Of a stretch of 38,760 nt of DNA, positions 22,549 to 32,406 are shown piece by piece. How positions within the stretch are numbered: the first letter of the stretch is position 1; every line of letters starts with the position of its first letter. Below the pieces are notes generated by a model. That model searched no databases. It worked only from the letters and a program-made list of their open reading frames with translations, and was not told the DNA's origin. The translations under genes and the position numbers were made by a program. Origin of the DNA: Hypsibius dujardini (lineage: Eukaryota > Tardigrada > Eutardigrada > Parachela > Hypsibiidae); contig LRSR01006957.1 in assembly GCA_001579985.1 (NCBI GenBank), positions 1-38,760 of the forward strand, written 5' to 3'.

Positions 22549-25500
22549 ATGATTCCTCAACGAGTTCGCGACGGGGACGTGACGACATTCATCTACGAGT
22601 CCGTAAGTCGACACTGAATTATTGCAGGAATCCCATTAAACAGTCATACACACGTGGCAAAAAGCTTGCGCTAACCGAATTAAGCCATTACACTCGTTGC
22701 ATGGCTGTTGTACACAGCCTTCGAGTTGAAGTGCCTAAATCGGTCAGCGCAAGGTTTTTGCCTCGTGTGTTTTAACTTGACTTTCGTTGTCTGTTGGATG
22801 TTTGTCTAACACTTTGTGCAACAGATTGCAACGGGGAAGTACACGGAAGTGATTGAGTTCCTGCGACCCAAATCGCAAACACACTTCAATGTAAAGTTGA
22901 ATAGACAATATTTTATTAGACATTATATTATGTATTTACAAGATTTTAGGCAAACGTCTTGCATGAAGATCCTGATATAATTTGGCCTTTTTTGACTTCC
23001 AGTCGCAGGCAGTTCAATCAGTCCTCGGCTGGTGCTACGTAGCGCAGCAGGATTATGTCAACGCAGCGGACTGCTACGAACGGTTGACGTCCATCCAGCC
23101 GGACAACAACTCTTACTGGCAACACTACGCGCAATGCCTCAGCAAAGCCGGATTCCCCAGCGAGGCCTTGAAAATCGTCAACTTCGTGGCCGCGAGAAGT
23201 GATCCGGAAACGATCGCCATCCTCAAGGCATCCATTCGATTCCAGGAACAAGAGCCTCGGGAATGCAAGGTACGTGCCAGAAATGACCACTTTGGGAAGA
23301 ATTGGATATACGGAGCCAAGCTTAATCCATTAACGCCTAATGTCGTCAAATGACGATACAATTATCTGAGACGGATTGATGGCTGGCACGAGGCAAGTGG
23401 TAAAAGAAGGCGTCCGATTTTGTTTCATAAAACTGACTACTATGGAAATAGATTGATTGATTGATTGATGTCTGAAGCAAATAAGGTGCGGATCAGTGCA
23501 GGAAACGGTTTTCATCGGTAATTCTGTTTCTAACAAGACAGTTGTCAGTGGTCAGTCCGAAAATTCCGAATTTTTCAAAGTCGCCAGAAAATAATGAAAA
23601 TTAATTTTTTTTCTTAATTGAACAAAGCTACAAAAGGAGAAAATACTTCTGGCACTCAAATTGTGTCCGGTCTGGTACCGGGCGTCAACGAGTTAAAGTC
23701 CCCCGCTGGTACGACGGTTCGAAGGGTGCGAATGCGTTTACGAGCATCAATCAAAACAACCTGTGTTTTTATGCATACCGGTATTAAATTAGTTCGATTA
23801 TCATCGACAAACAAATTTCAACGATGGCCAGAGGTCAAGCGACCGACGTCTGCATCTCAACCCTCTATTTGTGCCCTTATAAGCAACAGCTTTTTTCTTC
23901 GCCTTCTAAATACCGTAAACCGTACATTTGAACAGTGAATGCCGTAAATCTCTGATTGCCGTTTTCTTGGCTATCTATTTCAGTCGTGGTGGGCTCGATT
24001 GATCAAACATACGTAACCGAGTCTTTGGCTAATCGAATGCTTCGCTTTTCACTAACCATTCGTAGCACTGAACCCAGTATGCCACCAAAACCGCCCTACC
24101 TTCGAACCCTTCGTACTTTCGAACCCTTTGTACCTTCGAACCCTTCGTACCGTCGAACCCTTCGTACCATCGAACCCTTCGTACCATTGAACCCTTCGTA
24201 CCATCGAACCCTTCGTACCATCGAACCCTTCGTACCATCGAACCCTTTGTAGTATCGAACCCTTCGTACCATCGAACCCTTTGTAGTATCGAACCCTTTG
24301 TACCAGCGAACCCTTCGTACCACCGTATTTTATGTACCATCGAGCCCTCATACCACTGAACCCTTCGTACCACTGAACCCTCCGTACTATCGTGCCATCG
24401 TACCATCGTACTATAAGATTCACAGTCTTTACGGATCCATTGACTCTGCTTGGTCCCATATACCCAATTTTTACCATTTTTCTTGTACGGGGAATTCGAC
24501 CTATTCCGGGCAACTGGCAGGGTTTAATTGCTCCTCAGTTCAGCAATATATCGCAAGTATGTTTTCTTGACGCTGCCTGATCTTAAATTTATTTTGGAAT
24601 CGATTTCCGTAAGCAGAAAAATATTTTGAAGTCCGAGGGCGGAGTTCCGGACCATTTCTAAAATCCCGGTTTCGTGAGATCACAATGGTCCCAGGTCCGC
24701 GTCCTGACCTCAAACCAAAGTTATCTCTCGCCAATCGATTATAAATTAAATTTCGGATCGGCGATTGTCAAGGAAAACATACTTTCAATCTTTTTGTGGT
24801 CTGGCCGGAAAAGTCCAGGAAAACGATGTGACCAGGAATCGGTCAAATTCCGCTGACCAAATTGTTTAGTGAAAAGAATACTCAGGAATGATGCAAGAAC
24901 AATCAATATTGCAGGCCATTCTGGAGAAGTGTTCGCAGAAGAATCCGACCGTTCTACGGAACCTTGGTTGCGCCCATTTTCAAGCCAAGGAATATCCGGA
25001 AGCGGCTGCAAGGTTTTCGCAGGCCTTAGCCATCACTGGATTTCAGCCCAGTAATATACGTTATTAAAGGGGCGGGGCAGGGGTAATAGTTGAACAATCA
25101 ACCAATCAATCAGCGGAGCTCGCGAGCAATCGGGGCAGAGTTGATTGGTTGATTGTACTGATTAATACTTGAACAATCAACCAATCAACTCAGCGCCGAT
25201 TGCTCTGTAGCCCGCTGATTGATTGGTTGATTGTTCAAGTATTACCCCTGCCCCGCCCCTTTTGCCCGTTTTGGGATCCTCCATTAGATTAAATTCTGTC
25301 GCTTTCTGTAAATTTGGAAACTCCTTAACATTGACAAATTTCCAGGTTTGACGTATGCCTTAGCGGTGACGCACTTTGAGATGCGGGATTTCCGGCAGAC
25401 CGCAAAGTTATTGAACGACATCATCTCCAAGGCCTTGTCCGCGGACCCGGGATTGGCTCCGCCCTTTCAAACCGCGACCGAGACGACGAGGACTTTTAAG

Positions 25501-28500
25501 AACACTCCCGCGCTACAGGATTCATGCTTGATAGAGGCGTATAACCTGAAAGCGGCCATGGAATTCCAGACGATGAACTGTACGTGGCTGCTAACTCAAC
25601 AAGGAAATCGCACACTCTTCCCATACCAAGAAAGCCATGTAGATTTAACATTTAAGTGGTAAAAATGTAAAGAAATTAAAACTAGTCATTTTTACAAACA
25701 AGTAAACCTAAACTAAATTACTAAAATAAACTAAACTAAAAAACCGTTAGTAATTAATATTTGGAAATCACTATAGTCCCACCCTTTCCCACCCATTCAC
25801 TATAGTCCCACCCTTTTCACTATAGTCCCACCCTTTTAATTTTTTTTATTGAAATACAATAAAAAAATGACTTTCAAGACCTTACCAGGATACTTAATTA
25901 CGGTGGGTGATTGGGAAATTGACTTTCTGCCATAATCTTGTAACCGCTTAAACAATCCTTATTTAGTCTCGTGGTGTTCCATTTTATCTGCAATAAATCA
26001 AGAACAGCCATCCGTTCCATTATTCAACTTTATTTTAATTAAAAAACGAAAAAGGATGGGACTATAGTGAAAAGGGTGGGAAATGGTTGGGAAAAGGGTG
26101 GGATTAGAGTGAAATGGTTGGGAAAAGGGTGGGACAATAGGGGTACCCTTAATATTTTTACTGAATTGATAATTAATTGGCTGAGAAGTTTTTTCCCTTC
26201 CTAACAGAGTCGATCCGTGTTTGCAGATGAAGCTGCTAGAGCTGTAATCGGTAACATCCCACCGCGGCACGAAGAAGAGATCGATATGATTACTCTCCAC
26301 AACAAAGCCATTCTCGATGCTGAAAACAATCCCGATGAAGGCATCGAGATCTTGACGCATATTGTCTCGCAACCGGCTTATCCGAAGGAGACTTTGGCGA
26401 ATTTGGTCATCATGTATTTTCGCGAGGAGCTTTTCGACGTGGCTGCTGATTTTATGGCTGAAAACATAGAGCTCTGCTTTACGCAGTTGCCAGAGGTAAG
26501 AAAGTGACCAGTGAAGGCTGAGTTAACGCTAAATTTTTAGTGAAACTCGCGATCTCAAAGGACAGCTAAGCCCCGCCTCCCTCGGTATAGCCCTGCACTC
26601 GATGAACGTTCAATCTGATTCACTCATCTCTGATTGGCTTATTTCCTACAGCTTATTCATCGATTGATTGATTGATTGTACTTGAGCCCTGCGCGGTTAG
26701 AAAATATTGAACCGCAACCCGCACCGCGACCTATTTTCTAAACCGCGGCCCGCACCGCACCGCAACCCGCGGGCTGGCACCCTCAAACCGCAAATTGCAC
26801 CGCTAATTTTAGAACCTAATAAAATTTTCAATACGTAAACAAATCAGGTGGCTTTATTGTGCCTGCCTCTGTGCGATAATGGAGAATTGATTGATTGCAA
26901 TGTCTATTTATGGTATCAGAAAAGCGGTTTGCGGCGGATTTGAAAAGTTAAACCGCAACCGCGAAGATGGAAATTGCGGTACGGTTTGCAGGGCTCTAGA
27001 TTGTACAGTCGTGCTTTTCCGTATATTTGTCCCCTACAGTGCTAATTTGGTGAACTGAACTGAACTTAAAACGGCGCTGAAGAGACACGGCCCGGGTTGG
27101 TTAAAATTTACGGGTAGGGCAGAAAATTGTCCCTTGAGATCGCGAACATACGGTATTGGTACATTAAAGAGTTTTCGCAAACGGTTTATCTCATGGTATA
27201 GCGGTACAGTAAGGGTATTCAAAGTTCGCTTATTTGCAGCGATTATCTCGCTATTTCAAACTCGCTAATCTCCCTGGTTTTGAAGATGAGCGAGAAAAGC
27301 AGCCAAGGAGCTGCTTTTCTCGCTTATCTGCTCACTTTAAAACTTTACTGACTTAAAGATTTTGAAACCGAATCAACAAATCAACGGCAAGCTAGCTTAC
27401 AAACCAGCCATTCCCTCTTCCACTTTGAGAATTGACTTCACAAATGTTATTTCGGACCTGAAAAAACGCATTTTTAATGCACTCCTCAATCAAGCAAGGT
27501 AGCACAGCCTGTCAGGCAAAACCCAACGGCTCGATCACGGACAAGTGAACGGAAATGAACGATCCGCTCAAGCTTGATGTGAATCAGCGGGGGTGGGGCT
27601 TAATCGACCCTTGAGAACCCTTGAGATCAGGAACGTACACTAAGGGTATTCAAAGTTCGCTTATTTGCAGCGTTTATTTCAAACTCGCTAATCTCCCTGG
27701 TTTTGAAGATAAGCGAGAAAAGCAGTCAAGGAGCTGCTTTTCTCGCTTATCTGCTCGCTAATTGTGTGCATCTGTCATGTGAGTGGTCCATGTCAGTCGA
27801 GATTAGCGAAGGAGACACAGCTTCAGGTAAGCCAGGGGGCGTGTCCTCGTATCACCGTTGCAAGGGCGTGCAAAACCAAGGAGATTAGCGAGTTTGAATT
27901 AGCGAAATAATCGCTGCAAATAAGCGAACTTTGAATACCCTTAGTATGGAAAACTCTCTCTGACCCCAGTTCGTTTTTCTATACTGTACGGCTATACCGT
28001 GAGATATACCGTTTGCGAAAACTCTCTATTATTATAAAGGTACTCGAAGACCTTGTCATGGCATTCTTTTCAGGATATTTATAACCTTTTCGAAGCGGTG
28101 ATCATCGAACAAACCGCACCAGAAGAGGCCTATGTCCGTTTTGAAAGCCTCATTATTCGCTATCAGGAACAACTGAAGAAGTTCGGTAATCAAGAGAAAG
28201 CCAACCGGAGGGATGGTTCCACGGACAAACTCAAACTGGCGGAAGCGGAGTATGATCAAGTGTTGGAGCGGTGAGTTTTTTTTGCGAGCTATAAGAGTAT
28301 TGCACAGAGTCATGCTCCACGGCTATGGCTTCCTAAACGGAATATGCCCGAACTAGCCTTTTTTTGTAATAGATTACTGCCAGCGGTGATGTCCCAAGCA
28401 CTGATGTACTGGGAGCGGAAAAATTACCTGCAAGTTGAGAAGCAACTCAAGCGGATGCACGAGTACCTCTCCGATCAGCAGTTGTGGCGGACCAATATGG

Positions 28501-30398
28501 GCCACGCCTTGTTCATGCTGGAGAACTACGTGGAGGCATCTAAGTTCTACGAGACGGTTGTTCGTACCCAGACAACCGATCTGTTGAAAGTGAGTTGTCG
28601 TTGAATTAATTGTGCAATTTCCGGCAGCCAGTCAGACAGAACACCAAGCAGACAAACAGACAAACAGACAGACAGACAGATATACCAGCAGACAGATAGA
28701 CAGACAGGCAGACAGACAGTAAAAGAAGGCAGGCAAATAAACAGGCAGACAAACAGACAGACAGACACACAGACAGACAGACACACAGACAGACAGACAG
28801 ACACACAGACAGACACACAGACAGACACACAGACACACAGACAGAGATGGTAATTTGCCTTCTGTAGTTGAGTCCGGTCCTCTTGGCAAATCTCTGCGTC
28901 TCGTACGTTATGACATCTCGCAACGACGAAGCCGAGGCTGTGTTACGGCGAGTCGAAGAAGCGGAAGAGCGCCAGAGTCGGACGTTGGAACCGGTGGGAG
29001 TTGCTCCTGCGAAAGACAACAACAGTTCGCATCTCTGCCTCATTAATTTGGTCATTGGGTACGCATACAAGCTGAAGAACCAACGCCACTTTTGTTACAC
29101 TGCAAAGGGTGTCAGCATATTTTCTGTTCCATTGTTTCAGGACCCTGTACTGCAGCAAGGGAAACTTCCAGTTCGGCCTGAGCCGTATCCTGCGAAGCTT
29201 CGAACCGTCCGTGGCGCAGAAATTGGACAAAACGACCTGGCTCTACGCCAAACGGATGCTGCTGGGATTGATTTACAAGTTGAACCACCATGAAGTGACG
29301 TTGTCCGCGACCAATCTCACGGAGTGCATTGACTTCCTCGAGCAGTGCGAAGGTGCGAGCTTATATCTCAATCAATCAATCAATCAATCAATATATTTAT
29401 ACATAGATGCTTCCTTGATTGGCTTCCTTGATTGGGCGCGATCCCTTTCCGACCGACAGACACCTAACGGGACAGGAATTTTTTCAGTGCTAATTAAATA
29501 ACAAATTTGAACAAAACTTAAATATAAATCTTCAAGTGACCAAAGTCAGAGTTTGAATTGAATTAAAATAAAATGACTTAACTTAAAATACAAACTCTGT
29601 TTTCCTTTACTTCAAATTTGAATTAAAACCACTGTTGATTGTGAAATGATTGAGCAGTTTACAGTTTGAATTAAATATAAAAATGAACGCATAATGAGTC
29701 GTCTGATTTTTTAATTTAAATTAAACTGATTTAATTTATAATAATATTAAGCCTATTTATTTTTTAAATTATTATTTAAATTAATCAACAACACTGATTT
29801 TCTGCAAATACATTTAATTCCGCATGTTCGCGATTTCAAGGAACACTTTTCAACTCTACCCGTAAATTTTAACCAGCCCGGGCCGCGCCTATTCAGTGCC
29901 GTTTTAAGTTCAGTTCAGTTCACCAAATTACCACTGTAGGGAGGAATAAAGGGAAAAGCACGACTGTACAATCAATCAATCGAACACAAAGAGTAAGTTG
30001 TACGAAATTAGCCAATCAGAGAAGAGTGAATCAGATTGAACGTTCTATCGAGTCTAAGACCATACCGAGGGAGGCGGGGCTTAGCTGTCCCTTCAGATCG
30101 CGATCATTTTTATTTGACACGTGACTAAAAAATTGCGCTAACCGAGTCAAGCCATGACACTCGTTCGACTCAAGGCCACGAGTTAAAGTGCTTAATTCGG
30201 TCAGCGCAAGGTTTTTGTCACGTGTGTAACTGTTTAAGCGTCTCATAAAGCTAAAACCGATTTTCTTTCCCGACAGAAGCCGGACGGACGATTCCGCTTC
30301 GAGTGCAAATTCAAGGAGGACGAGGCGGAGTAACGTCTTCGTTCGTGGGAGCGGAAGCACGTCTTCTAAAGAAATTATTTCTGAAATACGCGAAATAA
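22549..30398 (+). CDS. TTC30: Tetratricopeptide repeat protein 30 (IFT70)
   Basis: IFT-B core subunit that wraps around IFT52 and is needed for cilium assembly and tubulin glycylation/glutamylation. Eleven exons: 22549-22602, 22825-22890, 23003-23269, 24915-25050, 25346-25579, 26227-26495, 28074-28270, 28373-28589, 28868-29058, 29141-29352, 30277-30398. All are GT-AG with agreeing phases; 654 residues against 665 in human. Conserved blocks: GWCYVAQQDYVNAADCYERL, NLGCAHFQAKEYPEAAARFSQAL, EAYNLKAAMEFQ, ITLHNKAIL, ETLANLVIMYFREELFDVAADFMAEN, QTAPEEA, MYWERKNYLQVE, VLLANLCVSYVMTSRNDEAEA, LCLINLVIGTLYCSKGNFQFGLSRIL, WLYAKRMLLG. These form TPR helices along the whole length. The exon 6 acceptor was set at 26226 because it restores the conserved NYE. 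The N-terminus is about 10-15 residues shorter than in human. Introns 3 and 6 are large and filled with mobile elements. IFT52, its direct partner, lies 6 kb to the right. Confidence 0.97.
22647..22771. mobile_element. CACGTG hairpin element, family B, copy 2
   Basis: Same palindrome (CACACGTGGCAAAAAGC at the left, GCGCAAGGTTTTTGCC at the right) inside TTC30 intron 1. The right end is mutated (CTCGTGTG). Confidence 0.75.
23326..23692. mobile_element. TTAA-flanked element in TTC30 intron 3 (decayed)
   Basis: Ends TCCATTAACGCC and GGCGTCAACGAG oppose each other and are bordered by TTAA (23322-23325, 23693-23696). It shares GTCGTCAAATGACG with the better-preserved element at 32749-33028. The TTAA target is typical of piggyBac-type transposition. 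Confidence 0.5.
24095..24412 (+). repeat. 17-bp minisatellite, TTC30 intron 3
   Basis: About 18 copies of TTCGTACCATCGAACCC with single-base variants. Because 17 is not a multiple of three, all frames read the same peptide cycle, and both strands stay open for over 300 bp. Confidence 0.92.
24582..24756. mobile_element. Family-A inverted-repeat element, copy 3
   Basis: Decayed copy in TTC30 intron 3. Outer arms TTTTGGAATCGATTTCCG and CCAATCGATTATAAATTAAA oppose each other; the inner arm is GAGGGCGGAGTTCCGG. Confidence 0.5.
25068..25300. mobile_element. Family-C GC-box element, copy 3
   Basis: Arms AAAGGGGCGGGGCAGGGGTA and TACCCCTGCCCCGCCCCTTT with inner paired ATCAACCAATCAA blocks. It sits in TTC30 intron 4, 18 bp after exon 4. 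Confidence 0.75.
25772..26143. mobile_element. Foldback element with CACTATAGTCCCACCC ends
   Basis: The left side has three copies of CACTATAGTCCCACCCTTT. The right side has the complement (GGGACTATAGTG, GGGTGGGA) repeated several times. It fills most of TTC30 intron 5. Confidence 0.65.
26546..27147. mobile_element. Family-G element, copy 1 (interrupted)
   Basis: Ends CGCGATCTCAAAGGACA and TGTCCCTTGAGATCGCG are inverted. Interior matches the second copy (29828-30103) almost throughout once the hAT-like insertion at 26682-26998 is removed. Located in TTC30 intron 6. Confidence 0.8.
26682..26998. mobile_element. hAT-like non-autonomous element nested in family-G copy 1
   Basis: Ends TTGAGCCCTGC and GCAGGGCTCTA are inverted, one mismatch. 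The flanks are an exact 8-bp duplication GATTGTAC (26674-26681 and 26999-27006), and family-G copy 2 shows the empty site with a single GATTGTAC. An 8-bp duplication is the hAT hallmark. The interior (317 bp) has repeated AACCGCAACCCGC and no coding capacity. Confidence 0.85.
27163..28033. mobile_element. Nested palindromic element, TTC30 intron 6
   Basis: Outer arms AGAGTTTTCGCAAACGG and CCGTTTGCGAAAACTCTCT oppose each other. Inside, AAGGGTATTCAAAGTTCGCT occurs at about 27207 and 27639 in direct orientation and inverted at about 27922. Each direct copy is followed by an AGCGAGAAAAGCAG...CTGCTTTTCTCGCT hairpin. This suggests one element inserted into another. It ends 40 bp before exon 7. Confidence 0.7.
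28624..28846 (+). repeat. CAGA tetranucleotide array, TTC30 intron 8
   Basis: About 220 bp of ACAG/ACAC units. Confidence 0.9.
29828..30103. mobile_element. Family-G element, copy 2 (uninterrupted)
   Basis: Inverted relative to copy 1. Ends are CGCGATTTCAAGGAACA and TGTCCCTTCAGATCGCG. It contains the single GATTGTAC complement (GTACAATC) where copy 1 carries its insertion. Lies in the last TTC30 intron. Confidence 0.8.
30116..30228. mobile_element. CACGTG hairpin element, family B, copy 3
   Basis: Copy in the last TTC30 intron, about 50 bp before the last exon and immediately right of a family-G element. Ends are ACACGTGAC and GTCACGTGTGTA, with the shared GCGCTAACCGAG arm inside. Confidence 0.7.
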
Positions 30399-30660
30399 TC
30401 CGAGCAGTCAAGCTTTTGCATGATTTCCTTACGTGTCTCGAACTGGAAAGAAAAAGAAGCCCAGTCAACCCACAGAACGATCACCCTTAAAAAGCAAGTT
30501 CTCCTTAATGAACAAAAAAGCGGCGATTTCAACTCAACAGAAGGGAAAAATCAAGATCGGATTAAGCAAGAAAGCGGGCGATTCTCAATTGAACTGAGCT
30601 GAACTGAACTTGCTAACACAAGGAGAGACCAAGGTGGACGAACACTAAAGCGGTGATGAA

Positions 30661-31541
30661 TCAATTCGCGATGGCAACTCGCTGGATCGCGGACTTTTCC
30701 TTTCCGTGTCCCTGCAGAAAGTCGTCCTACGAAGAGAAAAATACAATAGTCTAACAAAGTACAAATGTCTTCAAATGATCAATTAATGTGAGAGTCGTTG
30801 TGGTCACTAACGCAGAATGACCTTGTTTTCCGTTATCCCAAACAAGTTACCACTTAATATCAAATATCAACTATTTAATCAATCAATCGATCGATCAACC
30901 AATCAATTCACCAATCAATCAACCCATCAATCAATCTACCCATCAATCAATCAACTGATCAATCAATCTACCGATCAATCAATCAATCAACCGATCAATC
31001 AATCAATCAACCAACTGAACTACACGGCCACTGCGTCACGATAACCCAAACAAGGATGAAACTATCATCACACTCACCAAATTGTAGATCACCTTGATGA
31101 TCAGCGAACAACTTGGACATCGGGCGATTTCGTCTCCATTTGCCAGTTCCTCCTACAACCCAAAAGGGGAAGAATCACATGCTGCCATCAGCGTATGCAT
31201 CTGCCGATTGATTGATTGGCTGATCACACCACAGATCAAGAGCAGAGGCACATTGCATGGTCGTCGATTGATTGATTGATTGATTGAATAACTGAAATAA
31301 AGAAGGGAAAGAATTCTCTCGATCTGAAAGTCTCACCCTGGAAATGGTGAACCGATCCCCACATGGACACGGATACCTGAAATGGTGAAAAAATTAAACT
31401 CCACAGAGGGGAGACAAACGCGAATCCCATCTCGTAACCGAGAAGAGATGGAAGAAGATGAAAGAAGATGACTCACGTGTAAATGTCGCTCTCTTCGTCG
31501 AACTCAAAATCCTCAATCTCGATCTCATCATGGAATGCCAT
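30661..31541 (-). CDS. DPH3: Diphthamide biosynthesis protein 3 (CSL zinc finger)
   Basis: Small iron-binding electron carrier that supports the DPH1/DPH2 radical-SAM step of diphthamide synthesis on elongation factor 2, and also tRNA wobble-uridine modification via Elongator. Four exons: 31477-31541, 31337-31376, 31078-31152, 30661-30726, all GT-AG, phases agree; 81 residues against 82 in human. The start [18 protein letters not shown] is the acidic DPH-type MB start. The metal ligands are C25 and C27 (YPCPCGDRF) and C47 and C50 (CPSCSL, the CSL motif). VIYNLDDF follows. All expected residues are present, so the gene looks intact. It is tail to tail with TTC30 (262 bp between stops). Confidence 0.97.
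30880..31018 (-). repeat. ATCA-type array, DPH3 intron 3
   Basis: AATCAATCAACC / ATCAATCTACCG units, the same tetramer motif as in the gamma-COP and KH introns. Confidence 0.88.
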
Positions 31542-32406
31542 TTTTTCAGCTGGGGTTTCTAGAATCCTCTCCCAACAAATTGGTCGCGAGATACACTGTT
31601 CCTCAAACGACCCGGGGGAGTTCTAAAAGCGGGAGCTTTTTAGAAATGGCAACGATGACGAAATCATTCATGGAAGTGTCTCGCTACGCAGAAGTCACGG
31701 AGTGGATTTCGCACTCTGGGAGTGAGCTCTTGCACATAGCCAATCAACGCATGCGTGTGCATGGTTGCGTGGTGTGCATGGCTGCGCATGCGTGTGCATG
31801 GTTGCGTAGTGTGCATGGCTGCGTAGTGTGCATGGCGGCGTAGTGTGCACGGCTGCGTAGTGTGCACGGCTGCGTAGTGTGCACGGTTGCGTAGTGTGCA
31901 CGGCTGCGTAGTGTGCACGGCTGCGTAGTGTGCATGGCTGCGTAGTGCGCATGGTCAGTTACTGTTCGCTTGTGGCGCCACCTTTATTTGAGTACTATAA
32001 TATAGTTTAAGTGTTGCCATCAGCGATGTGCAACTCCGGAAAAGAGCAATTCCAACTCCACTCCAACTCCAACTCCGGGCCAAGTCCGGCTGGGTCAACT
32101 CCAATTTCCTAATATCGCAACTCCCGCAGTAGATTTTCCACCGTGGAAGTGACGCCTTGCACATAGCCAATCAGCGTATGTGTGTGCATGGTATGGTAGT
32201 GCGCATGGCCAGTTACCGTTCGCTTGTGGCGCCACCTTTATTCCAGTACGATAATGTACGTGTCGCCACAGCGGACCCAGAAACGAATGGGACCTCTTTC
32301 TTATTTCACTTTAGACCAGTGAACTTTAACCACTCTGTATGGGACCAGTAATAAAAAATAAATAAATAAAAAGACATCGTAAAACGCATAAGAACTATAA
32401 AGGAAT
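31542..32406. other. Spacer upstream of DPH3 and downstream of the GST gene
   Basis: It holds two direct copies of a sequence beginning CTTGCACATAGCCAATCA and ending CGCTTGTGGCGCCACCTTTA (about 31728-31987 and 32154-32242). The first copy is expanded by a 17-bp minisatellite. Between them is a CCAACTCCA-rich stretch (32049-32110). The DPH3 promoter should lie near 31542-31700. Confidence 0.5.
31757..31952 (+). repeat. 17-bp minisatellite inside a duplicated element
   Basis: About 11 copies of GTGTGCACGGCTGCGTA with C/T and G/A variants. Like the array at 24095 the period is 17, but the sequence is unrelated. Confidence 0.9.

Noticed and set aside
24029-24513. Minus-strand repeat protein of 125-153 residues (VRRVRWYEGFDGTKGS cycle)
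   Set aside because: Produced by the 17-bp minisatellite, which is open in all frames; no start context, no flanking gene structure, and it lies in a TTC30 intron.
29367-29392. Direct-repeat run considered as a CRISPR-like array
   Set aside because: Simple ATCA microsatellite without spacers; the host is an animal.
31664-31952. Histidine/threonine repeat frames (CTLRSRAHYAAVHTTQP-like)
   Set aside because: Generated by the 17-bp repeat upstream of DPH3; open on both strands in several frames.
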